Positions 9,101 through 20,390 of a DNA stretch of 64,000 nucleotides are shown one piece after another. The notes below the pieces were generated by a model. The model ran no database searches. It was given only the letters and a program-made list of their open reading frames with translations, and was not told the origin of the DNA. Origin of the DNA: Coix lacryma-jobi var. lacryma-jobi (taxonomy: Eukaryota; Streptophyta; Magnoliopsida; Poales; Poaceae); NCBI GenBank assembly GCA_009763385.1, contig CM019827.1, positions 93,780,177-93,844,176 of the forward strand. The letters are read 5' to 3'. Positions within the stretch are counted from its first letter, which is position 1. Each line of letters begins with the position of its first letter. Both the position numbers and the translations under genes were made by a program.

Positions 9101-11347
9101 ACTTGTTAAAACTTTTGGCAAGCGATTTTTTCATGTATCTTCAATAGTTTGGTAAATTGGGCTTGGTAAACATAGAAAAGTAGGAGCGGGAGAAGTTGCG
9201 GCGGCGACAAAAGGGAAAGAAACGCCGGATAAGAGCATCTCCAATAGTTTGGAAAAATAAATTGCTATCCTTGTTTTATTGGAAAAAGAAGAAAAAACGT
9301 TCTTCAACAGATTGGTATATGACTTGCTAATTTTTTCCAAATGGAATCGAAGGTCATTTACTTGCTATATTTACCAAGTCAGCTTCACTTGCTATCTGGC
9401 GTTTATATGTTATTTTTACCAAGTTGGAATCCGCCACCACTTCTCCCGCCTACTTTTCTATGTTATTTTTACCAAACTATTGGAGATACATGAAAAATTT
9501 ACTTGCCAAAAGTTTTAGCAAGTTGCTAAATGATAACTTTTCGCAAGTCAATTTTTCCAAACAACTGGAGATGCTCAAGTGAAGCTGACTTGGTAAATAT
9601 ACCAAGTTTGTTGCCTCCGATTCCAACTTGAAAAAATTTAGCAAGTCATATACCAATCTGTTGGAGAACGTTTTTTCTTCTTTTCTCAATAAAACAAGGA
9701 TAACAGTTATTTTTGCAAACTATTGGAGATGCTCTAAGAATCAATGGAAGCACAAGGACAGGGCGTGGATAAATTTGGATATAGCCTGCGATACAACGTA
9801 TGCTGATCTCTTCAAAGCCTATACAACAGTTACGGTAGTGAATGGGGAACCACACTTCTTCAGTTCTTTGGACGTCGAGTTAGATCAACAATGCAGTTGT
9901 TGAAAATATCACCCCAACTTTATACGCCAAAGCAATCTGAAAGAATATTGCAGTAGACAAAGCACTTTGATAAATCCCAAAGAAGCCTTTTCGATGGTAT
10001 CCTTATCTATGTGTGGTGGAATATTTCAAAGCAATGCAATCGAAGAACCTTCCATGAATAATATTAATTAGAACCCAGACAAGTAGGAGACGATTAGCTG
10101 GTTCCATTAAAAGATGATATCCAACGGTTTAATTGCGCTACACAGCTCAACATCGCCATCACCTCTGCTTGTTTTTTACTCTCCTTTATTAGTTCTATTT
10201 TTTCTTCCTAGTTGGATGTATCTTCTTGTCCCAGTTTTCAACTGTTTTGTGTGGAGCTGTCACTAATTGGACTGAGTGGTGAAGTTCTAACGTGTTTTTT
10301 TTTCTTTCGTCTAATAAAAATCGCCGAAAATCTCTTATTTTTTTTTAAAAAAAGACAACCTATGGGGTATGCCATCACGTGAGCAGTTTATAATAATTGG
10401 TCTGAGTTTATCTCTTAGAGATAAATGAAGCCGAATAGACTATTATCCTTTATCTAAAAATACTAACAAATACCTCTCTGTTCCTGTGCTGGGACGGATG
10501 GGATTATCGCCGCCGGTGGCGCGGCAAGTGGAGACGGTGGTGGCTGCGGATACACCGTGACGTTCGTTCCCGGAGTGGTGTTCCCGATCGCCGGGACTGC
10601 CGGGGCCAAGGAGATAATACGTAGCATAGGGTCCCCTTGGTAAAAAGCGTAGATCTCGTACCTTATGTTACACCGCACCCCAAGTATTCGACCTCCTTGC
10701 CGCCCGTCGAGGTACTGGAGCGTCAGCTGCGGGAAGTCTTGCAAACAGGCTGCGCAATCGTTGGCGGTGAGGTCAGGCGTGCACTGAGCAGCGCAGTACA
10801 TCGTCGGCAGGGAGCTAATTTCCATGCGCGCGGTCGTGAACCTCCTGGAGCTGTTGACCGCGGACTCGGCCGTGTCGTTCAGCAGAGTGAACAAGAGGAG
10901 CCTGATGGAGTCGGCGCTCTCCGTGAAGTTCTGGGTGTTCATGAGGATGATCTCGTTGTCGTTGGTGGTGGTGGACAGGAAGTCTCTATTGGAGAAGCTG
11001 ACGAGGCAGGAATCGTAGTACACGGTGGCTTCCTTGCTGAACGCGCAGAGCTGCTGTGCGTCCTGGAAGCCTGTGGTGACGCAGTCCTTGCAGTAGGAGG
11101 CGTTGATGTCCCCGCGGCAGAGCGCAAGGGCGTACACCATGTCCGGCACTGCACCGGCGGTACCCGTGGCGAAGAGGGTCGTGTTCGAAGAGGCTTTCTT
11201 GGGGATGCTTGCCGAGAGCTGACCAAGGTTGGCTTGGTAGGTGCTGCCCGCCGTGTAGTTGCCCGCGTTGCCGCAAACTTGCCACTGGGCATCGGCGAAC
11301 GGAAGGAGGAGAAGGGCCAGCAGCAAGATGGCCATGGTGGATGACAT
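6112..11347 (-). CDS. Cysteine-rich receptor-like kinase (CRK), seven exons, 690 aa
   Basis: Predicted plasma-membrane receptor kinase of the DUF26/CRK family, whose members act in stress and immune signalling. Exons (high to low): 11347-10474, 8533-8432, 8327-8140, 7339-7129, 7008-6771, 6655-6505, 6420-6112. Every intron has GT and AG ends, phases match, and the sum is 2,073 nt. In order: signal peptide (to about ADA-20), two Gnk2/DUF26 domains with C-x8-C-x2-C motifs ([13 protein letters not shown] from Cys77; [13 protein letters not shown] near 188), a Pro-rich linker, a transmembrane helix (about 298-318), then a kinase with [10 protein letters not shown] (to 388), Lys400, HRDLKASN (Asp497), DFG (Asp515) and SPEYASEG. 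The RD motif and key residues are intact, so it looks active. ATG 11347 was chosen because it opens the signal peptide. A TTGAC W-box core lies upstream at 11439-11443. Intron 1 (1,940 bp) and intron 3 (800 bp) hold transposon DNA. An unusual 104-bp intron (8431-8328) follows the membrane helix. Confidence 0.9.
7623..7972 (+). mobile_element. Possible small non-autonomous Helitron in CRK intron 3
   Basis: The right end reads CCCGCAGCAACGCGCGTAG followed after a few bases by CTAGT. This resembles plant Helitron 3' termini: a GC-rich short hairpin, then CTAG, with insertion next to T. A TC start (TCTATAATCTATAAAC) at 7623 is the best left-end candidate, but it is weak. The interior is AT-rich and non-coding, with repeated words such as TCTTAACATGCAAG. 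Confidence 0.4.
8745..8800 (+). mobile_element. Possible SINE or tRNA-derived fragment
   Basis: TGGTCTAGTGGTACGGCTGTC resembles a pol III box A from a tRNA-derived SINE head. It is followed by GTGTTCCACCC, a weak box B, and a T run. No full tRNA cloverleaf can be drawn. It lies in CRK intron 1. Confidence 0.25.
9048..9576. repeat. Long inverted repeat A (GAGCATCT-type MITE arms)
   Basis: The left arm (9048-9232) starts GAGCATCTGCAATTG after TAA. The right arm (about 9396-9576) is its near reverse complement and ends CTGGAGATGCTC. Shared inner words include AAGTTGTCATTTAGCAACTTG against CAAGTTGCTAAATGATAAC. The arms belong to a PIF/Harbinger (Tourist-like) MITE. The right flank AAG does not repeat the left TAA, so the outer boundary was disturbed. 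Confidence 0.65.
9233..9734. mobile_element. PIF/Harbinger-type MITE B, foldback, TAA target site
   Basis: TAA flanks both ends (9230-9232 and 9735-9737). The terminal inverted repeats are GAGCATCTCCAATAGTTTG and its complement CAAACTATTGGAGATGCTC. The arms (about 9233-9395 and 9576-9734) pair along most of their length. The loop between them is the right arm of repeat A. It lies in CRK intron 1 and has no coding capacity. Confidence 0.8.
9738..10473. other. Rest of CRK intron 1
   Basis: AT-rich intron DNA between MITE B and the exon 1 donor. I see no further gene or bounded repeat in it. Confidence 0.5.
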
Positions 11348-12240
11348 ATCGACATGGAGGCTTAATTGCCCGACTAACAGGTAGTGGAGACAATATCGTT
11401 GTTGTTATATCAAACAATTAATGTAGCACAGTCCTGTCAACATCCGTTTGTCTCAATAATCGAATTTCCTCCACAAGTTGAACTAGTTACGTGTTTAGAC
11501 CACTAGTTTCCAAATTTTTTTTCAAGATTCCGCATCACATCTAATCTTTAGACACATACATGAACTATTAAATGTAGATAAAAAAATAACTAATTACACA
11601 GTTTATCTATAAATGTCAACGAATTTTTAAGCTTAGTTAGTTCATATTTAAATAAAATTTGTCAAAAAAGTGTTACAGAAACTTTACACCAAAATTTATG
11701 TGAACTAAACATGCAATAGTTGCCATTCTGCAGCACCGTCCAATACGACGAGTCAAGGAGAGAAACAAGTGCGTGGAATCCACACTACAAACGACTTCTG
11801 AGGGGGAAAAAAGAAGAAAAAATAAAACAACGTGCACAAGACGGAATCGAGAGATTGGACATTACGACCGTATAGGATGCAACTGTTTTTATTTTTCCGT
11901 TTCACCGAAATCAATAGTGACTATCTTTTTTTTTTAAAAAAAAATCAATAGTGACTATATGTATTCCTCCGTTAAAGTCTAAGGTGCTGAAACTCTCATA
12001 TTAGCTATATCTAATTTGGACCAGTTGTTCACCCAAATATAGGTCACACCATAAAGGACTAGGATGTTCTAAGCCGCTTATGGCCTAGCACACAATGAGC
12101 ATGCTATAGAACAGTAAGACCAACCAGCGAGTCGATCAACCTAGGCCAATATGTCATCTATTGTTTGCTCCATAAACTTTTGAGCACCTCCTCATCGGGG
12201 AGGGCATAACAAAGTCATTCTAGGGTCAGCAAGACCACCT
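11348..12240. other. CRK upstream region
   Basis: This holds the presumptive CRK promoter on the - strand, without a clear TATA box. A 17-base direct repeat (AAATCAATAGTGACTAT at 11908 and 11942) flanks a T-run/A-run. No other gene is visible. Confidence 0.4.
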
Positions 12241-14439
12241 AGAACGCCGTTGAATCTTGTCGAGAGATATGCCGAACAACAAGGGTTAGAAAAGCTTGGT
12301 TGGGAGTAAAGAGTAGTAGATGTATTTTTTTTTGAAGATTGAAGGTTGGATTTCTCAATTGGTCATTGTTGATGGTTATTAACTCCTTATTTGATACCAC
12401 CAGCCATGCATAGAATAAGAATGCAAATGACATCCATCATAGTCATAGGGATTAATTCTAATCAATTCCAAGAGTTTTGGTAAATATGTGAGTGTAGAAA
12501 CAGTGGTGACTATGGACATGGTAAAACACTTCATCAAATGCCAAACTTCAATCCACCATGTCAAATAGTTGTGAAGATACATGAAATAGAGTTTAGGTTC
12601 ACCCAATTCGGAGTCCAGACAAGAAAGTTACGTCTTTTGGAAAATCATGACACAAGCTGGGCTAGAAGTGGACGGAGAGAGTCGAGCGACCTAGGGCTAA
12701 GCCCAATGGCCCTCAAACATGGCCTAGAGCCTCTCTACTCATCATGAAGCCCAAGGGAACTAGTGTGAGCACCAGAAACCCAAATGGGAGGTCGAGCGAC
12801 CTAGCAAAGTTGCCAAACCACCTCAGATCATCCAACCTCCATTAGGATTGCACAGAGCTATGGATGCACCAAGGGTTATGCATCCAAGGGTCGGTCAACC
12901 CTCAAGGAGGTTGCTCGTCCCCACAAGTTAGGACAACTACCATTGTTCAAATGCCAATAGACTCTAGGAATTACCCAACAGTTGGCTTGAATGGCACTCG
13001 AATTGGATGGTCGGCCGACCCTAAAGGGGGTCGCCAGAACCCACATGTCAGCTCACATCGACCTTCTTCAGATACAAATGCCACCTATCTGTTCGTGCTT
13101 CTCAGCGAACGCAGAGGAAGTCATAAGCGCATAGATACACCATTGTAGCACCTCACCCGGAGGTATTCAGGGTATTGTAGGAACGACTTTGGTCCACCCC
13201 AAGAAAACAAAAGAGAGGTAACTTGGGTAGTGAGGTTTGTTTCGGGCATCGGATCATACCTGGTCTGCCAGGCAAGGGCGGCCTATAGCCTGTGTCAAAA
13301 CCGAATGTGGGGGAGTGCAAAGGACGAATAGAGCTATCACCACCTGTTGCCTATCCCTCTACCCGTGGGGAACAAAGCAAACGAAGATAGCTTCTAGCCT
13401 AGACACCAGTCTACGTTGTCAACTATTACTCTAGTGTGCATGCAAGGGTTATCCATCTTTATCAGGGCCCTTCAACTCAAGTATCTGACAGTGGGACGAA
13501 TGACGAACCCACAAACTTATAATGAGCAAAAGATAGCTTTCTTAGTAAATCAAACTCGAAGTTAAAAATGAACTTCTTACTCCAAGTAGTAAGTTGGTTG
13601 TAGACATATAAGCGAAGAAGTCAGTAACTCTGACTCACTCCCACTAAGTGTAGCAGATACACTAGAGGAGTTTGTCGACAACTTTGGCACCTCTCCCGCT
13701 TTTCCTCACTCACTCCTCTCTTATTCTAGCTAAAAAACTAAGTAACTACAACTCTCACTCTCTCTCCTTTGCTCTCTTGCAAATGTTGTGTGTTGAGGGG
13801 AGCAGTGCACCTCCTCTACTTATACAGAAGCTAAGGCGGTTCAAGTGACTAATTTAGGCAGAAACAGGGCAGCACCACCATTGCACGAGGACAAGCCGCT
13901 ACCTCGTTGAAGGAGTGGCCTGGAGGCACCGAGGGGGTAGCTGCCCCAGGGAACGCCTGCTCCCTGACCATCGCCTCTGGCCACCACCTTCGCGTAGCAG
14001 GCCATGAGCTGGTTTAGCGTCGTTCCCCCATGGTGCTTTGCACAGGTGGTGTTTTGCTTCATGGTGTATTTGTCACACTTTTGCGTGTATACACGTTCAG
14101 AACGCCTTTTAGTGAACTTTGTCATGTGCCCATGTTCACCAAAACTTGTGGAGAAGGTGAGATATAAAAACCTATTTCTAAGTTTTGGGTTCTTTATTTG
14201 CTAATTATTGGTGGTAAAATTAAAAGTTAAGGACCACCAACAAGCTCCCCCACACTTAGTGCTTTGCTCGTCCTCAAGTGAAGCTTTATAGGACTAGGGT
14301 GGCTGATTCTTCAAGATATCATCCTGCATACTCGTTATTCCAAGCTTCACCTGTGCCTGTGAGTATTCAAAGTGTCTACCAAATTATCTTGGGTAATTGG
14401 TAATGGAACAACATGGATTGAAATCTTCTTACTCTACTT
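12241..14439 (-). repeat. Probable LTR remnant, - strand
   Basis: Read on the - strand from 14242, the sequence begins TGTTGGTGGTCCTTAAC. It is preceded by AAGTGTGGGGGAGCTTG (14268-14243), which has the form of a polypurine tract directly before a 3' LTR. The start resembles the solo LTR at 32001 (TGTTGACGGTCCTTAA). The other end of the LTR could not be found, and no coding domain is present, so the extent down to 12241 is a guess. Confidence 0.35.
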
Positions 14440-14967
14440 ATGCTTAGAAACCATGGGTTTTTGTTTTTTGACAAGAAAGAAACAAAGCTTTTGACTAGTG
14501 ATCAAGTGCTCATCCTTGGAGAGGAAAAGAAGAAAGAAGAAGAAGAAGAGAAGATGCAAAGAGGCCCGAAGGCAAAGGTATAATCTATAGGGCTCTTTGT
14601 TTTGGTGATCAAGGCACTTAGCGAGTACGATCACATTTAGGATTGATAGTCGTACTACCAAGAGGGGATAGATCACGATTAATGTGGTGTTCAAGTGCCA
14701 CTAGGTGTTCTTTAACTTATCGAGGCATTAGAGCCTACTAAATGAACTAACAAACCCATGAAAAATGCTTTGAAAAATACTAACGCACGTACAAAAGTGG
14801 TGAAACACTTTGTTGTTGGCGCATGGAAGAAATAGCGAAGGATAGTGAGAACTAGGGTTGGCAGAGGCATCAAACACGCCATTGATGGGCATCAGACGTG
14901 TTTGATACCTAACCCTAGGCAAAGGCAGATTCTCAGGGCGCATCAGACTCTACACCGGACGCACAGG
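14440..14967 (+). repeat. Truncated LTR, opposite orientation to its neighbour
   Basis: The sequence here (for example GGCAAAGGTATAATCTATAG and GTTCAAGTGCCACTAGGTG) is the reverse complement of the 3'-side of the LTR at 14968-17076 as displayed. It seems to resume at 17077-17186 after that LTR, so it was the insertion target. Confidence 0.55.
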
Positions 14968-17076
14968 TGAAAGGTCCAATTGGCTAGAGGGAGGGTGAAT
15001 AGCCTAATTAAAACTCTACAATACACTTAGGTAAGCACTATTAGCAACACAAATAGCAAAGCTTTTTGCACTAGTCTAATGAGAGTGTTGCAAGCCACCT
15101 ATCCAACAACTCTACCTAATATCTCTATGACACACAATCAATTAGAACTATGCTAGACATAAAGATATGGCACAAATAAATATAAACTAGAAAGGTGAAC
15201 AGAGTATATATATCACAAGATATATTCTATGAACAAGATAGACAATGTAAACAAAGAACTATCTATACAAGATATGTCTAGCAAAAGAATTGTGCAAATA
15301 ATACAATAAACTAGCTCAAGTAAATATGAAGATAGTGAGCAAGAGAGCTAGTAGGGAGTTTTTCACCGAGCCTTCGGGAACGCCTATGAAGTACCAATCA
15401 CCGGTGAAAATCCCAAGAGTAGAGCCAATCACTGAGAATATGAATGAAGTCCAATCACAATATGATCAACCAAAAGAATCAAGTACGCGGGAGACACTGA
15501 ATTTTATCTCGAGGTTCAAGTGCTTGCCAACATGCTACTCCCCGTTGTGTCGACTAACTCTTGGTGATCCGGTGGGTAATTGGCACTACACCAAGCTACA
15601 CAAGCCCCACAAGAATCTTCCACAAGGGAGGTCGCTCAATGACACGAGCAATCCACTAGGGGTGCCTTTTGCCACTTTGGCAGGGATTAGGCCTGAAAAG
15701 CCCCTCATAATCACCTCTGTGGTGGCCAAGAACAATCACCAATCTTACCAACTCCACCCAATCATATCTAGGCACCAACAAATGCTAAGAGTAACAAGAA
15801 ACTCAAAGCCGATGTGAAGAACTAGTGCCACTAGAATGAACTCCTTCAAATCTTAGCACTAGATCACTCAATCTCACTAGCAAATGATCAAATCAACACT
15901 AGATATGAGTGGGGGAAGCTTGGCTATGGTGAAAAGAATGCTTAGGGATCAAAATGTGCAAGAGAGAACCCAAGTGAGCCAGCCAAGCCACTTAAATAGG
16001 CCACACAAGTCAGCCTAGCCATTGGGCTGAAATCGGGGGCATCAGACGCGCGATGCTCGATCATCGGACACTGCCTTAGTGTTTGATGCTTCCGATGAAG
16101 CCATGAGTCCCCCTTCTATGGATTTCAACTGCTCAATCCCAATGGCTATATTCCTTCGCGCCATGGTTAAAGTGACATCAGACGCGCCGATGCCAGGGCA
16201 TCAAAAGCTCCAATGCCACTCGCTCTTTTACTCATAGATCAACGCCACATCGGACGCACCGAGCCCTTTGCATCGGACGCTACACCCCATCGTTCGATGA
16301 CTATGCAGAGAGGTTCTAGAGAGGTCAGAAACACATTGAACGCGTCCTATGGTTCCACATCGGACACAGGCTAGCGTCCGATGCTCCCTGTAAAGTTAGC
16401 TCGCGCGACGTCAGCAGCATTGAATGCTGGAAGAATGTTTTCCCAGCGTCCGCCACAGCGTTTGATGCTCCTATTCCATTCAGACTAAGTTAGGGTTTGC
16501 CATCAGACGCGCCAGGCCAACGTCCGATGCTGCTGCCTGCAACGTCTGATGCCCACAACTCAACACTTTTCATTTCTAACTTCTACCCTTGCTTCCATGT
16601 GTCAACACCAAAGTGTTTCACCACTTGTGCACGTGTGTTAGCATTTTGCAAAGTATTTTCCAAGAGTTTTGTTAGTCATTCACTAGGTCTATAGCATCAA
16701 TATGTTAGAGAACTCCTAGTGGCACTTGAACACCGCATAAGCCGTGAATTGTCTCCTCTTAATAGTATGGCTATCTATCCTCAATGTGATCACACTCACT
16801 AAGTGTCTTGATCACCAAACCAAAGAGCCCTATAGGTTATACCTTTGCCTTCGGGCATCATTGTTCCATCTCTTCTCTTCTTCTCCCAATTCACCAAGGT
16901 GAAGCACTTGATCACTCGTATGCATGTAGCCATCATCATCGTCCGTGGCTGCCACCTTGCTAGCTCCACCACTTGGCTTGGTCTTAATCCTTTCTTAATA
17001 GCTACACACATGCTTAACAATAGGATTAGTGCAAAATAGGTTTCATCAATTAACCAAAACCAAACTAGGGCTTTCC
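14968..17076 (-). repeat. Solo LTR of the TGAAAGGTCC family
   Basis: On the + strand it starts TGAAAGGTCCAATTGGC and ends ACTAGGGCTTTCC. This matches the boundaries of the TR-GAG LTRs (17578, 24862) and the solo LTR at 41555. By analogy with the TR-GAG element, whose PBS fixes its direction, it lies on the - strand. Its middle (about 16036-16545) holds many CATCGGACGC / GCGTCCGATG words where the other LTRs carry a different motif. The flanks share only AGG of a possible 5-bp target duplication. No internal region is attached. Confidence 0.65.
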
Positions 17077-17186
17077 GTAGGTGACACTATGTGCGTGTCC
17101 GATGAAGGTGGCGTGGCATGAGCTTACGAGGCAGTGAGCATCAGACGCCCTGGTGCGTCCGATGGGGTTCCAGGAGACGCGTCCGA
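17077..17186 (+). repeat. Continuation of the interrupted, oppositely oriented LTR
   Basis: The GCGTCCGATG and CATCAGACGCC words continue the target LTR seen at 14440-14967. It ends where TGTAACACCC begins. Confidence 0.4.
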
Positions 17187-17577
17187 TGTAACACCCTAAA
17201 ATTTGTATTATTTCAAAATGGGGAATTTGATTTTATTTAAGTAATTTTTGGTGTGCATTCAAATTTAGAAAATAACAGTTATTTTTGAAGCTAAAAAATA
17301 ATCATAAGTTTAGCTACATGTTGTTGCACACATGTTGATGCATAGTTATTTTTGTGTTGACTGGTTTTGCACAAAATTCAAAAGGAATTGAAATCCTCTT
17401 TGAATGAGTATGAAAAAGGTTTAAACAAAAGAAAAAGGTTTCTTCTCCCTCTCTCCCCTCTCCCTCCCTTTCGGCCTAGTTGGCCTAGCGGCCTGCCTCC
17501 TTTCTCTCCTCTTCCGCAAAAGCCCGTTGGCCTAGTCTGCGCACTGTTTCCCCTTTCTGCTCGTGGGCCAGCCTAGC
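17187..17577 (+). repeat. LTR-like fragment starting TGTAACACCC, first part
   Basis: TGTAACACCCTAAAATTTG is a common start of long plant gypsy LTRs. The fragment is cut at 17577 by the TR-GAG element and resumes at 27666. A diverged relative starts TGTCACACTCTAAAATTTG at 30904. Confidence 0.5.
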
Positions 17578-20374
17578 TAAAGGGTCGAGATGGCGGACTA
17601 GAGGGGGGTAAATAGTCCTTTTAAAATTAAACTTAATCGGAGTGGCTAACCGAAACAAATGCGGAATTAAAACTATCGGTCTAGCCAAGACTACACCCCT
17701 CTACCTATACTCTATGACACCTTACAAAAGATCCTAATCAAAGCAAATAAGGTGTCGGGCTAGCTAGAGCTCACCTAACTAATTCTAGAAGCAAGGTCAC
17801 ACAAGCCTATGCAACTAGTACTTCAAGCACGGGGGAGCTCCTATGCAATCTAGCAAGCAAAGCACAAAGCCTAAGCTCACTAGCAATGCTCAACAACAAG
17901 GCTACACAAGCCAAATTAGAGAGCTCAACTTAGCTACACAAACTAAGCAGCTAAACACTAGCACAAGAGATAGTATTGCAATACAAGCTAGTGCAAACAC
18001 CAGGCAGTCGGTACTACCGGGCTTATAGACCGGTACTACCGACACCGGTACTACCGGGCTTCTAGGCCGGTACTACCGAGCACCTGCAGGGAGCTACGAA
18101 ATCGAAGGGGATGAGATGCAATCTCAGATCTAGCAATTACCCCACTTCCCTAGATGATGTAGATGACGAATGTAGCTTCCCCACGTCTTGATTCCTTGCC
18201 AAAAGGTAGATCGAGTCTTCCCAACCTAAGATATAGTGAAGGAGGGAGGAAGAACACGAAGAACACAAACAAGCGTAATATGCAAAGAACAAAGAACAAT
18301 AAGAGCAACAAGAGACGGGGACACAAGATTTTATCCCGAGGTTTACTTGGTTGCCACCATGCTAGTCCCTGTTGAAGCAAGCCCAAGGTTGCCGCCGATC
18401 CTCTCGCTAGTGGTGACACTAAGCCAACCTCTCCACGATGGAGTGCTCACCAAGAGCTCTAGCTTTCGATCCAGCCGGACCACTTGGCGCTCTTCACGCC
18501 TCTTCTCCACTAGAGTTGCTCTTCGCGATCTCCCGCGAGGCGAGCACAATGCCTCTCACAAAGCTTCTCCGGAGCCACGCACAATCTTCACGCGGGCTTC
18601 ACGACGGAGACAAGCACCAAGCCATCTAGGAGGTGGCAACCTCCAAGAGTAATAAGCACCACCGGCTTGCAACTCGAACACCTAGTGCCACTCGATGCTA
18701 TCTCTCAAAGCAACGCACTAGGATCGCTCTCTCACACAATCGGATAAGCACTAAAGCATATGTGTGTTAGAGGGGTCGCTAGCACATCCACACAAACCAC
18801 CAAGGCTATGGAGTGCTTAGCCAACTTGACCAACCAGCCCAAGGCCGGATACCACGACTATATATAGCCCCAAGGGCCAACTAGCCGTTATGCCCCTTCA
18901 CTAGGCATTCTGCGCTACGGTCGGTAGTACCGACCCCCCTGGGGCGGTAGTACCGACTATGTCAGATCTAGCCGTTACACATGACGCGTTGACCAAACGA
19001 ACAACCGACCCCTGGTCGGTACCACCGACGGTCGGTAGTACTGGCCCTATGGCGGTACTACCGACAAGTCAACCTGGAACTACACAGAGAGCTCCTAGAC
19101 TTCCTCCCGACCTCGGTACCACCGATGGTCGGTAGTACCGGCCCTATGGCGGTACTACCGACAGGCCAAACTGGAGACTACACAGAGAGCCCCGAACTCC
19201 TTCGCCTTCGGAACTTCCAACGGTCGGTAGTACCAGCCCTATGGCGGTACTACCGATAGGCCAACATTGGATCTACACAGAGAGCATCCAAACTCCTCCA
19301 GACCTCGGTGTATCAACGGTCGGTAGTACCGGCCCTATGGCGGTACTACTGGCAGGCCAAACTCAGCTCAACACAGAGAGCCTACGAAAACCCTTCAGGA
19401 CCACGGTACCACCGACCCTCTGGTCGGTACCACCGAGGGTCGGTACAACCGACCCTATGGCGGTACAACCGCTAGGTCATTTCAGACTCAACACAGAGAG
19501 CATTGCACGCAGCACCTTTGGGCGGTACTACCGACCCCCCTGGGCGGTACTACCGACCACACTCAGAAAACTTCATTTTCTTCTCTGTGTTGATCCAAAT
19601 CAACTCTAACAACTTCTCCTTTGCAAATGTGCCAACACCACTAAGTGTACATTATCATGTGCATGTGTGTTAGCATTTTCACAATCATTTTCAAAGGATT
19701 TTCTCTTTCACTCATTACGCCACTCGATCTTAGCAACATCGCAAAGTTAGATCGCTCAAGTGGCACTAGATGACCGATATGCAAACAAGTTTGATCCTCT
19801 TGATAGTACGGCCATCTATCCTAAACCCGGTCATAATCTTCTCTACACACCTATGACCGGTGAAATGAAATGCTCTATAAGTATACCTTTGCCTTGCGCA
19901 TTCCATTCCATCTCCTTCGGTGTTGATGCAACACATGCACCAACCTATCATCAAATGATATGATCCACTTCATATCATCACATGGCCTCCATGGTCCATT
20001 GATCTTGACATCACTTGCTCTTCACCATCTCTTTGGTCCTTCGGCGCCAAGTCTTGCTTAAGCCTCCCGACACTCGGTGCCAACGGCTTCAAAGCCTCCA
20101 ACTTGCCCTTCACCTTCGCAACCGGATCATCAAGCCAAGTCTTGCCTTGATCTTCACCATCTTAGCCACATGACCACATGTCATGTTTCATGTGCATTAA
20201 GCTCCTTCTTCACATGTGTGAGCCTTGCAACATATTCCAAGCCATTTCACCTTTATGGCATATGTTGCTCACACATGATGTATCTGTGGACTAATCACCT
20301 GTGTATCTCACATAAACACCATTAGTCCACCTAAAGTTGTCACTCAATTACCAAAACCAAACTAGGACCTTTCA
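17578..20374 (-). repeat. 3' LTR of the TR-GAG element
   Basis: Read on the - strand it starts TGAAAGGTCCTAGTTTGG and ends GACCCTTTA, the terminal CA having mutated to TA. It is very similar to the 5' LTR at 24862-27660, with scattered substitutions. Confidence 0.85.
18913..19565. repeat. Array of ~96-bp units with GGTCGGTAGTACCGACC palindromes (3' LTR)
   Basis: Five units contain CCCTATGGCGGTAC (near 19046, 19143, 19237, 19333 and 19453). Each is followed by ACACAGAGAGC and flanked by near-palindromes of the GGTCGGTA-N-TACCGACC type. Smaller clusters occur at 18005-18090. The array is non-coding. Confidence 0.8.
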
Positions 20375-20390
20375 ATCTCCCCCTTTTTGG
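20375..20390 (-). other. Polypurine tract of the TR-GAG element
   Basis: On the - strand this reads CCAAAAAGGGGGAGAT immediately before the TGAAAGG start of the 3' LTR. That is the expected site for plus-strand DNA priming. Confidence 0.8.

Noticed and set aside
10637..11344. + strand open frame (235 aa) opposite CRK exon 1
   Set aside because: It is antisense to a clear signal peptide and two DUF26 domains; its sequence shows only the complement of that composition.
18913..19565. Palindromic repeats considered as a CRISPR array
   Set aside because: The units are in a plant LTR, are imperfect, lack uniform unique spacers and have no cas genes.
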